This document shows, piece by piece, positions 8,426 through 14,825 of a stretch of DNA of 28,102 bases. The translations under genes were made by a program, and so were the position numbers. The DNA lies in contig CAZYTO010000033.1 in NCBI GenBank assembly GCA_964650405.1, positions 1-28,102 on the forward strand, in the 5' to 3' direction. The first letter of the stretch is position 1. Every line of letters begins with the position of its first letter. The notes beneath the pieces were generated by a model. The model searched no databases and was not told where the DNA came from. It saw only the letters and a program-made list of their open reading frames with translations. The stretch comes from CAZYTO01 sp964650405 (lineage in GTDB: Bacteria; Acidobacteriota; Thermoanaerobaculia; Gp7-AA8).

Positions 8426-8479
8426 GGCCCGTAACTACGCAGAAGGGGCCTCGCGGTTACGGATAGGGGGGCGGGATCT

Positions 8480-9463
8480 TCACCTTGGGATCTGAAGAAA
8501 CGAAGGACCCAACATGAATTTTCTAGGTCCGGATCTTGGAAAATTAGATCCGGATCTTGGAAATTGGATCCGGATCTTGAAACTCTGGATCCGGATCTTG
8601 GAAATTGGATCCGGATCTTGAAACCTTAGATCCGGACCTTGGAAATTGGATCCGGATCTTGGAACCCTGGATCCGGATCTTGGAATCCTGGATCCGGATC
8701 TTGGGAATTGGATCCGGACCCTGAAACCCTGGATCCGGAAGATGGAAACTGGATCCGGATACAGCAAGCCACGCGGGGAAGGCATTGCGTTCGAGTGGCG
8801 GCCACAAACATCGAGGGCGGCCTCGCGGCCGCCCTCGATGGCTTCGATGAGGTTGATGGTGGTTCGGTATTCCGTTCCGAAGTGGGCGCCCGTGAGGAGC
8901 GCCTCGGCGAAGGCATCGACGTCATGGACGCCAAGGAGCATGCGGCGCGGCTCGTCCGGGAGCTTGCGCGCCTTGATGGCCGCGTTGAGTCGGCCGGTGA
9001 GCGTCGGGTCTTCCGCCAGCGCCCGGCGCAGGCGAAAGCGGAGGGAGTCGTAACGGCCCTGCTCTCGCCGCGCGGTCTTCAGGTGATACCAATTTCGCGG
9101 AAACCGGCGCGGATACTTGCAGTGCAGCTCCCAGTGCCCGTAGGCGTGCTCGCCGATGAGATTCTTCGGCAGGAGGGCTTTGACCGTGCTCAGTTTGTCC
9201 TCGTAACTCATGCCCTCGGTCATGGCCTCGCACCAGCGCATGAAGTGATTGAGCTTGTCGGCGTCACGGCGGCGCTGGACCACGCCGCTCACGTACGCGT
9301 CGCGAAAGAGGTCGAGGGGCAGGTCGTCGACACCGTCGCGGCTCACGTCGGCGCGGACGGTCCGGCGCACTGCCCGTTTCCGCATGGCCTTGTCGTGCGC
9401 AGCGCCGCGCCACTTGGACGGCAGGATGCTGCGCACCATGTCTCTGATCTTGTCTCGTTTCAT
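8480..9463 (-). CDS. Unknown protein whose 3' end runs through a tandem-repeat array
   Basis: The frame encodes 327 aa. Residues 1-230 look like a real soluble protein: a basic N-terminus (MKRDKIRDMVRSILPSKWRG), a helical middle and Trp/Tyr-rich segments such as AYGHWELHCKYPRRFPRNWY. I recognise no family. From about residue 235 the translation passes into the 8528-8760 array and becomes a mixture of PRSGS, FQDPDP and KIRIQ runs. These are simply the 20/21-bp repeat read in changing frames, so the genuine protein probably ended near residue 230 before the array formed or expanded. The ATG at 9461-9463 has no clear ribosome-binding site. The gene has an inverted repeat just upstream and repeats downstream, so it looks accessory. 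Confidence 0.55.
   Translation of the reverse strand: MKRDKIRDMVRSILPSKWRGAAHDKAMRKRAVRRTVRADVSRDGVDDLPLDLFRDAYVSGVVQRRRDADKLNHFMRWCEAMTEGMSYEDKLSTVKALLPKNLIGEHAYGHWELHCKYPRRFPRNWYHLKTARREQGRYDSLRFRLRRALAEDPTLTGRLNAAIKARKLPDEPRRMLLGVHDVDAFAEALLTGAHFGTEYRTTINLIEAIEGGREAALDVCGRHSNAMPSPRGLLYPDPVSIFRIQGFRVRIQFPRSGSRIPRSGSRVPRSGSNFQGPDLRFQDPDPISKIRIQSFKIRIQFPRSGSNFPRSGPRKFMLGPSFLQIPR
8528..8760. repeat. Tandem array of about 11.5 units, alternating 21/20 bp, with GATCCGGATC palindrome
   Basis: Units start TCCGGATCTTGGAA or close variants. Their lengths in order are 21, 20, 21, 20, 21, 20, 21, 21, 20, 21, 20, then a partial unit. The 20-bp units mostly end GAAATTGGA and the 21-bp units mostly end GAAACCCTGGA or similar, so the true period is largely a 41-bp dimer. 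Unit junctions form the 10-bp palindrome GATCCGGATC, which holds two GATC sites. The units are contiguous, with no unique spacers, which excludes CRISPR. Confidence 0.95.
8809..8840 (-). other. 14-bp perfect hairpin with GCGA tetraloop inside ORF
   Basis: CATCGAGGGCGGCC (8809-8822) and GGCCGCCCTCGATG (8827-8840) are perfectly complementary around 4 nt. On the minus-strand RNA the loop reads GCGA, a stable GNRA tetraloop. It lies inside the unknown ORF, about 50 bp before the repeat array, and might mark the older 3' end of that gene. Confidence 0.7.
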
Positions 9464-9477
9464 ATGTTCTGTGTTCT

Positions 9478-9549
9478 GGCGAGCGGGTGGGGGCCAGCGG
9501 CGGGCGGGAACGTCAAAGCCCGCTCGCTGCTCGCCGCCACCCGCTCGCC
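9478..9549. repeat. Inverted repeat upstream of the unknown ORF
   Basis: GGCGAGCGGGTGG (9478-9490) and CCACCCGCTCGCC (9537-9549) are perfect 13-bp arms. The intervening 46 bp contain more GCGGGCGGG/CCCGCTCGC-like matches, so the whole element can fold imperfectly. It sits directly upstream of the minus-strand ORF start at 9463, where its transcript would fold in the 5' leader. Confidence 0.7.
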
Positions 9550-9563
9550 CGTTTCACGTAGCT

Positions 9564-9587
9564 GAGTTGCCGGGCGCCCTGCAACTC
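9564..9587. other. Short hairpin in gene-free region
   Basis: GAGTTGC (9564-9570) and GCAACTC (9581-9587) flank a 10-nt loop that itself contains the palindrome GGGCGCCC. On the + strand it is followed by loosely 7-nt-periodic CTAACCC/GACAACC/AGCAACC-like words. No T-run follows on either strand. The function is unknown. Confidence 0.5.
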
Positions 9588-9661
9588 GAGCTAACCCGAC
9601 AACCCAGCAACCTTGTTGACTCCGTTACAGCAACTTCACGACACGATTGGCGAGGCCTTCC

Positions 9662-9703
9662 TCGCGGATTAGTCCTCTGCTCTACCCAATGAGCTACGCG
9701 CAT
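9662..9703 (-). pseudogene. tRNA-like 5' half (acceptor, D-arm and partial anticodon arm)
   Basis: Read on the minus strand, an ATGCGCG acceptor-like strand is followed by TA, then GCTC-ATTGGGTA-GAGC, a typical D-arm, then A and GAGGACT, as in many Lys or Arg(CCU) tRNAs. The expected anticodon triplet is missing (CT is followed directly by AATCC), and the 3' side of the stem has a mismatch. No T-arm (GTTCRA) and no 3' acceptor strand is found downstream. It looks like a broken tRNA or a tRNA fragment left by recombination. An intact tRNA is excluded. Confidence 0.45.
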
Positions 9704-9879
9704 TCAGGTGGGTAAAGGTCGCCCTTCGTCAGAACCCGTTACGGAACACACGTCGAGCAAAGCATTCGCTGCCGATGCGTGCCGCCCGGACCCGGACGTC
9801 TAAACCCCGAATTTCATGACTGTCCGCTGTTGACGACCGACAGGAGCCGCCCTACAGCAGGTGCGAACAGCGAATACAA

Positions 9880-10034
9880 ACAAAAAGCCCCTTCGGCTCG
9901 GCACCGAAGGGGCTCATAAGTGAGCAGATTCTGTGGAATCTACAGTCTCGTGAGCGTGCCTCCGGCGACCGCGGGAAAACCGCATAGTTGCCTGTGGATG
10001 GGTCGATCGGTAGATTTCAGCATAGTAATGACGA
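9880..10034 (-). ncRNA. Candidate small RNA of ~155 nt with own promoter and terminator
   Basis: No ORF is present. A near-consensus promoter precedes this stretch and a textbook intrinsic terminator ends it, so a discrete transcript is likely. Within the RNA, AATCTAC near the 5' end (rc of 10010-10016) can pair with GTAGATT (rc of 9937-9943), closing a domain of about 65 nt. GTAGATTC overlaps a second possible helix, AGATTC with GAATCT (9926-9931/9936-9941), so two folds compete. The closed domain contains a GCGG-TTTTC-CCGC hairpin. The size and closing helix would suit a regulatory RNA such as a short 6S-like RNA, but I recognise no family, and an attenuator with no downstream gene is also possible. 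Confidence 0.5.
9881..9914 (-). terminator. Intrinsic terminator of the candidate small RNA
   Basis: AGCCCCTTCGG (9886-9896) and CCGAAGGGGCT (9904-9914) form an 11-bp perfect stem with a 7-nt loop. On the minus strand the stem is followed by TTTTTG, a U-run, giving a clear rho-independent terminator for minus-strand transcription. Confidence 0.85.
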
Positions 10035-10040
10035 GCGCGC

Positions 10041-10070
10041 AGAGTAGCTGAACACGCGCGCCAATGTCAA
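10041..10070 (-). promoter_or_regulatory. Near-consensus sigma-70 promoter (TTGACA-18-TACTCT)
   Basis: On the minus strand a perfect -35 TTGACA (10070-10065) is separated by 18 nt from a -10 TACTCT (10046-10041), placing the start near 10034. It points away from the quinone oxidoreductase gene, into the gene-free region. Confidence 0.65.
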
Positions 10071-10086
10071 CTAGAATTCGACAATC

Positions 10087-11049
10087 ATGAAAGCCATTCG
10101 CGTTCTACAAACGGGCGGTCCCGAAACTCTCCAGTACGTCGACGCCGATACACCGCAGCCGGGCAGCGGTCAGGTACTGGTACGGCTGGAGGCGGTCGGG
10201 GTTAATTTCATTGACGTCTATCACCGCACAGGCCTCTATAAGCTCCCATTGCCGTACACGCCCGGTTCGGAAGGGGCGGGAGTGGTGGAGGCGCTCGGCG
10301 ACGGCGTGACGACTGCGAAGAAAGGCGACCGCGTGGCGTATTGCATGGTGCCGGGCGCCTATGCGGAGTACGCGGTCGTGCCGCAGGAGAAGCTGGTCGT
10401 ATTGCCGGATTCGGTCGATACGAAGACGGCCGCGGCGGCGATGCTGCAGGGGATGACGGCGCACTATCTCGCCGTCTCGACCTATGCGCTCCAGGAGGGC
10501 GACGCTTGTCTCGTGCAGGCCGCGGCAGGTGGTGTCGGCGCGCTGCTCGTGCAGGTGGCGAAGATGCGCGGCGCGAAGGTCTTCGGGACGGCCTCGACGA
10601 AGCACCTCGACACGGTGCGCGAGGCGGGGGCGGATGTGGTCATCGACTACACGAAGGAAGACTTCCACGCCATCGTGATGGACGCGACGGGCGGACGCGG
10701 CGTGGCAGCCGTCTACGACTCGGTGGGGAAGACGACGTTCGACAAGAGCCTGGAGTGCGTCGGCCGCCGCGGAACGCTGGCGCTGTTCGGACAGTCGAGC
10801 GGCGTCGTTCCGCCCGTCGATGCGGTGCGGCTGGCCAGGAACAGCATCTTCCTCACCCGGCCGAGCCTCGCCGCCTACAGCGCCACGCATGATGAGCTGA
10901 CCTGGCGCGCCGGTGAAGTGCTGCACTGGATCGCATCCGGCAAGCTGACCCTGCGCATCGACCGGGCCGTCCCGTTGCGAGATGCCGGCGCCGCACACCG
11001 CGCCCTCGAAGCGCGCGAGACCGCGGGGAAGGTGTTGCTGGTGCCGTAG
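10087..11049 (+). CDS. qor: NADPH:quinone oxidoreductase, zinc-independent MDR family
   Basis: The 320-aa protein matches quinone oxidoreductase of the medium-chain dehydrogenase/reductase superfamily over its full length. It has an N-terminal GroES-like domain (VGVNFIDVYHRTGLY, residues 38-52; TPGSEGAG, 58-65) and a Rossmann domain with the NADPH-binding AAAGGVG at residues 145-151. The structural-zinc cysteines of alcohol dehydrogenases are absent, as in Qor. It would reduce quinones or other alpha,beta-unsaturated carbonyls with NADPH in the cytoplasm. The start is ATG 10087. There is no strong Shine-Dalgarno sequence, and a TAGAAT about 15 nt before the ATG could be a -10 for a nearly leaderless message. 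A 7-mer array begins 1 nt after the stop. Confidence 0.88.
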   Translation: MKAIRVLQTGGPETLQYVDADTPQPGSGQVLVRLEAVGVNFIDVYHRTGLYKLPLPYTPGSEGAGVVEALGDGVTTAKKGDRVAYCMVPGAYAEYAVVPQEKLVVLPDSVDTKTAAAAMLQGMTAHYLAVSTYALQEGDACLVQAAAGGVGALLVQVAKMRGAKVFGTASTKHLDTVREAGADVVIDYTKEDFHAIVMDATGGRGVAAVYDSVGKTTFDKSLECVGRRGTLALFGQSSGVVPPVDAVRLARNSIFLTRPSLAAYSATHDELTWRAGEVLHWIASGKLTLRIDRAVPLRDAGAAHRALEARETAGKVLLVP

Positions 11050-11050
11050 G

Positions 11051-11113
11051 TTCGCTGTTCGCTGTTCGCTGTTCGCTGTTCGCTGATCGCTGATCGCTGA
11101 TCGCTGATCGCTG
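11051..11113. repeat. Perfect 7-nt tandem array: 5x TTCGCTG + 4x ATCGCTG
   Basis: Nine uninterrupted 7-mers run directly after the qor stop: TTCGCTG five times (11051-11085), then ATCGCTG four times (11086-11113). Just downstream an 11-mer, AACTGACAACC, occurs twice. An array of the opposite sense lies on the other side of the phosphatase gene at 11709-11757. Confidence 0.95.
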
Positions 11114-11163
11114 TCAGGTATCCGGCAACTGACAACCGTGAACTGACAACCTACACTGGCCCT

Positions 11164-11676
11164 ATGCGCCGCACACTCACGCTTGTCCTTCTGCTCACGA
11201 CGGTCGCCGCGTTCGCCGCGGCACCGAACGTCACGACCATCATCATCGTCCGGCATGCGGAGAAGGCGGGACCGGAAGGGGACGTGCCGCTCAGCGAGGC
11301 CGGGCGTGCGCGTGCCGAAGAACTGGCGAGGGTCCTCGGAAGCGCGAGCGTGACAGCCATCTACGACACGCAGTTCGTGCGGACGCAGCAGACGGCGGCG
11401 CCGCTGGCGGAGGCGATGCACCTCACACCGACGCACGTTCAGACGGGCCCGGAGTACGCGAAGACGGTCATTCACGACATCGACCAGCAGCCTGCCGGCG
11501 CGACGATCGTCGTGGTCAGCCACTCGAACACGATCCCCGACGTCCTGAAGGCTCTCGGCATCCTCCAACCGCCGCCCATCTGCGATACGCAGTACGACGA
11601 TCTCTTCGTGGTCACGCGCGTGACCGGCGCACCCCCGAAGCTGACGCTGCTGCGGTACGGCCCGGTCGCGCGCTGA
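11164..11676 (+). CDS. Secreted histidine phosphatase (phosphoglycerate-mutase fold)
   Basis: The 170-aa protein has a signal peptide (MRRTLTLVLLLTTVAAFAAA) followed by the histidine-phosphatase motif RHAEK at residues 30-34, whose H31 is the phospho-accepting residue. The second catalytic histidine is H120 in VVVSHSNT. The LSEAGRARAEELA segment after the motif is usual for the SixA/broad-specificity phosphatase group. The enzyme therefore appears complete and should hydrolyse phosphate esters outside the cytoplasm. The substrate is unknown. The gene is monocistronic and flanked by 7-mer arrays of opposite orientation. Confidence 0.85.
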   Translation: MRRTLTLVLLLTTVAAFAAAPNVTTIIIVRHAEKAGPEGDVPLSEAGRARAEELARVLGSASVTAIYDTQFVRTQQTAAPLAEAMHLTPTHVQTGPEYAKTVIHDIDQQPAGATIVVVSHSNTIPDVLKALGILQPPPICDTQYDDLFVVTRVTGAPPKLTLLRYGPVAR

Positions 11677-11708
11677 TCCCAAGGGCAAGCGACGAATGGC
11701 GGATAAGT

Positions 11709-11764
11709 AGCGATCAGCGATCAGCGACCAGCGACCAGCGACCAGCGACCAGCGACCAGCGAGG
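11709..11764. repeat. 7-nt tandem array: 2x AGCGATC + 5x AGCGACC
   Basis: AGCGATC occurs twice (11709-11722), then AGCGACC five times (11723-11757), then a diverged AGCGAGG. AGCGATC is the complement in phase of the ATCGCTG array at 11086-11113, so the two arrays form an inverted pair around the phosphatase gene. This array ends 17 nt before the glnS start codon and so lies in its leader or promoter. Confidence 0.95.
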
Positions 11765-11780
11765 GTATAGTCCGCTGTCC

Positions 11781-13454
11781 ATGACTGCCGAGACCCCAAC
11801 CCGGCCGCGGGATTTCATTCGCGAGATCGTTGAAGACGACCTCCGCAGCGGCCGCCACGCCACCGTCATCACCCGCTTTCCTCCCGAGCCCAACGGCTAC
11901 CTGCACATCGGGCACGCCAAGTCGATCTGCCTCAACTTCGGCGTCGCCGGGGAGTACGGCGGGCGCTGCAACCTCCGTTACGACGACACCAACCCGACCA
12001 GGGAGGACGTCGAATACGTCGACGCCATCGAGTACGACGTCCGCTGGCTCGGCTTCGAGTGGGGAGAGCACCACTACTTCGCTTCGGACTACTTCCAGCA
12101 GCTCTATGAATGGGCCGAGTACCTGATCGAGCGCGGCAGCGCCTACGTCGACAGCTCGACGGCCGAGGAGATGCGTGTGCTGCGCGGCACGCTGACGGAG
12201 GCGGGGAAGGAATCACCGTACCGCAGCCGCTCCGCCGCGGAGAGCCTCGATCTTTTCCGGCGCATGAAGGCGTGCCAGTTCCCGGACGGGGCGCACGTGT
12301 TGCGGGCCAGGATCGACATGGCCTCGCCGAACATCAACATGCGCGACCCGACGCTCTATCGGATCCGCCATGAGCCGCACCACCGTACCGGCGATGCCTG
12401 GTGCATCTACCCGATGTACGACTACGCTCACCCGCTCTCGGACGCCATCGAGGGCATTACGCACTCCCTCTGCACGCTCGAGTACGAGGACCACCGCCCG
12501 CTGTACGACTGGTTGATCGAGAACGTCCCGGTGCCGGCGCGGCCCCACCAGTACGAGTTCGCCCGCCTGAACCTCAACTACACAGTGATGTCGAAGCGCA
12601 AGCTCCTGCGGCTGGTCGAAGAGGGCCACGTCCGCGCATGGGACGACCCGCGCATGCCGACGCTGGCCGGACTGCGCCGGCGGGGCTATACGCCGGCCTC
12701 CATCCGCGAATTCTGCGAGCGGGTGGGAGTGGCCAAGCGCGAGAACCTCATCGACGTGGCTCTGCTGGAGTTCTGCGTGCGCGAGGACCTGAACAGGACC
12801 GCGCCGCGCGTCATGGGCGTCCTGCGACCGCTGCGGGTGGTCATCGAGAACTATCCGGAAGGAGAGAGCGAGTCGTTCGACACGCCCAACAATCCGGAGG
12901 ATCCGGCGGCAGGTACGCGTCCGGTACCGTTCGGCCGGGTGCTCTACATCGAGCGCGACGACTTCATGGAGGAGCCGCCGAAGAAGTTCTTCCGCTTCGC
13001 GCCGGGCCGCGAGGTGCGCCTCCGTTCGGCGTACTTCATCACCTGCACGGGCGTGGTGAAGAACGCGGCGGGCGAGATCGAGGAGCTGCGGGCGACCTAC
13101 GACCCTGCCACCCGCGGCGGCGACGCACCCGACGGACGCAAACCGAAAGCCACCCTGCACTGGGTCTCGGCGGCGCATGCCATCGACTGCGAAGTCCGGC
13201 TGTACGACCGCCTCTTCCGGAGCGAAGACCCCGAGGGGAGCGGCAACTTCCTCGACGACCTGAACCCGCGCTCCCTCGAAGTGATCGCGCATGCGAAGCT
13301 GGAGCCGTCGGTCCGCGGTGCCGCGCCACTCACCCGCTACCAGTTCGAGCGACTCGGTTACTTCTGCGTCGATCCGGACTCGTCCGGCGAACTGCTCGTC
13401 TTCAACCGGACGGCGACGCTGAAGGACACGTGGGCGAAGGTCACCGAACGCTAA
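11781..13454 (+). CDS. glnS: Glutaminyl-tRNA synthetase
   Basis: The 557-aa protein is a class I aminoacyl-tRNA synthetase of the GlnRS type. TRFPPEPNGYLHIGHAKS contains the HIGH ATP-binding signature at residues 42-45, and the second signature is VMSKRK around 269-274. The RYDDTNP segment (66-72) and the C-terminal anticodon-binding beta-barrels (about 340-557) are present, and the length matches bacterial GlnRS (about 550). It attaches glutamine to tRNA-Gln directly, so this organism need not rely only on the GatCAB route. The start is ATG 11781. The 7-mer array immediately upstream leaves little room for a ribosome-binding site. The gene is convergent with the FabH-like gene, with hairpin repeats in between. 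Confidence 0.97.
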   Translation: MTAETPTRPRDFIREIVEDDLRSGRHATVITRFPPEPNGYLHIGHAKSICLNFGVAGEYGGRCNLRYDDTNPTREDVEYVDAIEYDVRWLGFEWGEHHYFASDYFQQLYEWAEYLIERGSAYVDSSTAEEMRVLRGTLTEAGKESPYRSRSAAESLDLFRRMKACQFPDGAHVLRARIDMASPNINMRDPTLYRIRHEPHHRTGDAWCIYPMYDYAHPLSDAIEGITHSLCTLEYEDHRPLYDWLIENVPVPARPHQYEFARLNLNYTVMSKRKLLRLVEEGHVRAWDDPRMPTLAGLRRRGYTPASIREFCERVGVAKRENLIDVALLEFCVREDLNRTAPRVMGVLRPLRVVIENYPEGESESFDTPNNPEDPAAGTRPVPFGRVLYIERDDFMEEPPKKFFRFAPGREVRLRSAYFITCTGVVKNAAGEIEELRATYDPATRGGDAPDGRKPKATLHWVSAAHAIDCEVRLYDRLFRSEDPEGSGNFLDDLNPRSLEVIAHAKLEPSVRGAAPLTRYQFERLGYFCVDPDSSGELLVFNRTATLKDTWAKVTER

Positions 13455-13468
13455 CCATCGTGCGGGAC

Positions 13469-13613
13469 ATGTAGGGCACGATTGCATCGTGCCGAACCCC
13501 GTGGGCAGGTGGTAGCAAACGGCAGCCGATGACACGCAAACGGGGAATTGGGCACGTGCCCCGCGCCACCCATTGAATGTAGGGCACGATTGCATCGTGC
13601 CGAACCCCGTGGG
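13469..13613. repeat. Pair of 37-bp direct repeats, each with GGCACGAT-TGC-ATCGTGCC palindrome
   Basis: Identical 37-bp copies occupy 13469-13505 and 13577-13613, 108 bp apart. Each contains an 8-bp perfect palindrome, GGCACGAT/ATCGTGCC, around 3 nt. Between them is a further 12-bp perfect palindrome, GGGCACGTGCCC (13550-13561). The set fills the gap between convergent glnS and the FabH-like gene. It resembles REP/MITE-like extragenic palindromes and could end transcription in both directions. Confidence 0.95.
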
Positions 13614-13647
13614 TGGGGTAGCGGCTCATGTGCGATGGCGACGCGAA

Positions 13648-14706
13648 TCAGGCGCGGTAGAGCGCGGCGCCCCAATGCAGGCCGGAGCCGAGGGCGGTGA
13701 AGCAGACCAGCATGCCGGGCTGGATGCGGCCATCGGCGACGCACTCGTGGTAGAGGATCGGCAGCGTTCCCGCCGTGGTGTTTCCGTAGCGCTCGATGTT
13801 GTGCGGCACCTTCTCGGGCGGCAGTGCGAGTTGCTTGGCCACGCCTTCGACGATCCTGAGATTTGCCTGGTGGATGATCAGCACGTCGATGTCGCTCACG
13901 GCCACGCCGGCCGCTTCACAGACGGCCCGAACCGAGGCCGGCATGCGTGAGACCGCTTCCTTGAAGACGGCCCGTCCTTCCATCACCGGAATCTGGTCGG
14001 CCCGTTCGAGCTGTTCGTGGGTGACGAACGGGCGGTGCTTGAAGCCGACGCCGGGCACGTACAGCGCTTCGATGTTCGAGCCGTCGGTGTAGAGCTTCGC
14101 GGCGATGAGACCGCGGTCGCCGTTCTCCGACGCCTCCACCACCACCGCCCCGGCTCCGTCGCCGAAGAGCACGGTCCGGTCGCGGATGGCTGTGTTGCGG
14201 TTGCGCTCCTCTTCTGTGACCTCGCGGTCTTCCAGCCCGATCGTCGTTCCCCACCCGTCCTGCCACGGCATGAACGGCGTGTGGACCTCCGCGCCGATGA
14301 GCAGAATCCGGCGGAACTTGCGGCTCTGGATGAGCGAGTCGGCCAGGTCGAGGCCGTAGAGAAAACCGCTGCACTGCTGGCGGATGTCGAAGGTGGGGAT
14401 CTCGCCGAAGCCCATCTTCGCCTGCACGACCGGGCCGTTGCCAGGGAAGAAGTGATCCGGGGTCATCGTGGCGAAGATGATGGCCTCGATGTCGCCCTTG
14501 TCACGGCCTGCCGCTGCCAGCGCATGCCCGGCCGCGACCATGCCGAGATCCGCGGAGGACTGGCCCGGATCGGCGTAGTGGCGCTGCTCGATCCCGCTGC
14601 GCGTGCGGATCCACTCGTCCGTCGTGTCCATGATCCGGGCGAGCTTGTCGTTCGTGACGACGTTCTTCGGAACGCCGATCCCACTGCCTGTGATGACGGA
14701 GCGCAT
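13648..14706 (-). CDS. fabH: 3-oxoacyl-ACP synthase III (FabH-like ketosynthase)
   Basis: The 352-aa protein has the FabH catalytic triad: C112 (in QQCSGFLYG), H279 (in IIHQAN) and N309 (in RYGNTTAGT). The thiolase-fold markers TDEWIRTRSGIEQR (29-42) and FGDGAGA (181-187) are clear. Such enzymes condense an acyl-CoA with malonyl-ACP to start fatty-acid synthesis. It is about 25-30 residues longer than typical FabH (about 320) because of an insertion around 145-178, before FGDGAGA, which suggests a specialised acyl substrate or a FabH-like enzyme outside primary synthesis. No other fab gene is nearby. The start is ATG 14704-14706 with no good Shine-Dalgarno sequence. Confidence 0.88.
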   Translation of the reverse strand: MRSVITGSGIGVPKNVVTNDKLARIMDTTDEWIRTRSGIEQRHYADPGQSSADLGMVAAGHALAAAGRDKGDIEAIIFATMTPDHFFPGNGPVVQAKMGFGEIPTFDIRQQCSGFLYGLDLADSLIQSRKFRRILLIGAEVHTPFMPWQDGWGTTIGLEDREVTEEERNRNTAIRDRTVLFGDGAGAVVVEASENGDRGLIAAKLYTDGSNIEALYVPGVGFKHRPFVTHEQLERADQIPVMEGRAVFKEAVSRMPASVRAVCEAAGVAVSDIDVLIIHQANLRIVEGVAKQLALPPEKVPHNIERYGNTTAGTLPILYHECVADGRIQPGMLVCFTALGSGLHWGAALYRA

Positions 14707-14778
14707 TTGCTGGTTCTGGATCCGGACGGTGCCGACAAATCATACGCGCGAAAACACCGGGCTTCGATCCTGCCGCCA

Positions 14779-14819
14779 GACTCTTCGCTCCCGCCCGGCC
14801 CGCCACCCGCACTCAGAGT
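14779..14819. repeat. 41-bp dispersed element, copy 1
   Basis: It starts GACTCTTCGCTCCC and ends CTCAGAGT. A second copy of the same length with matching ends is at 17125-17165. This copy lies in the 119-bp gap between the four-helix protein gene and the FabH-like gene. Confidence 0.7.
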
Positions 14820-14825
14820 AAACGC

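Noticed and set aside
6896..8434. + strand frame of 512 codons opposite the DUF885 gene
   Set aside because: The minus strand encodes HEGRPGHE and EGWALYAE plus a signal peptide; the + frame is Val/Gly/Glu-rich shadow sequence.
8528..8760. CRISPR array
   Set aside because: Units are contiguous at 20/21 bp with no unique spacers and no cas genes.
9400..9703. Intact tRNA interrupted by a group I intron
   Set aside because: No T-arm motif or matching 3' half was found downstream on the minus strand over the next ~300 bp.
10105..11799. Minus-strand frame of 564 codons across qor and the phosphatase
   Set aside because: It is antisense to two well-identified genes and passes through both 7-mer arrays; its tandem peptide (WSLVAGR) is only the repeat translated.
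12213..13595. Minus-strand frame of 460 codons opposite glnS
   Set aside because: glnS has both class I signatures on the + strand; the antisense frame has no recognisable domain.
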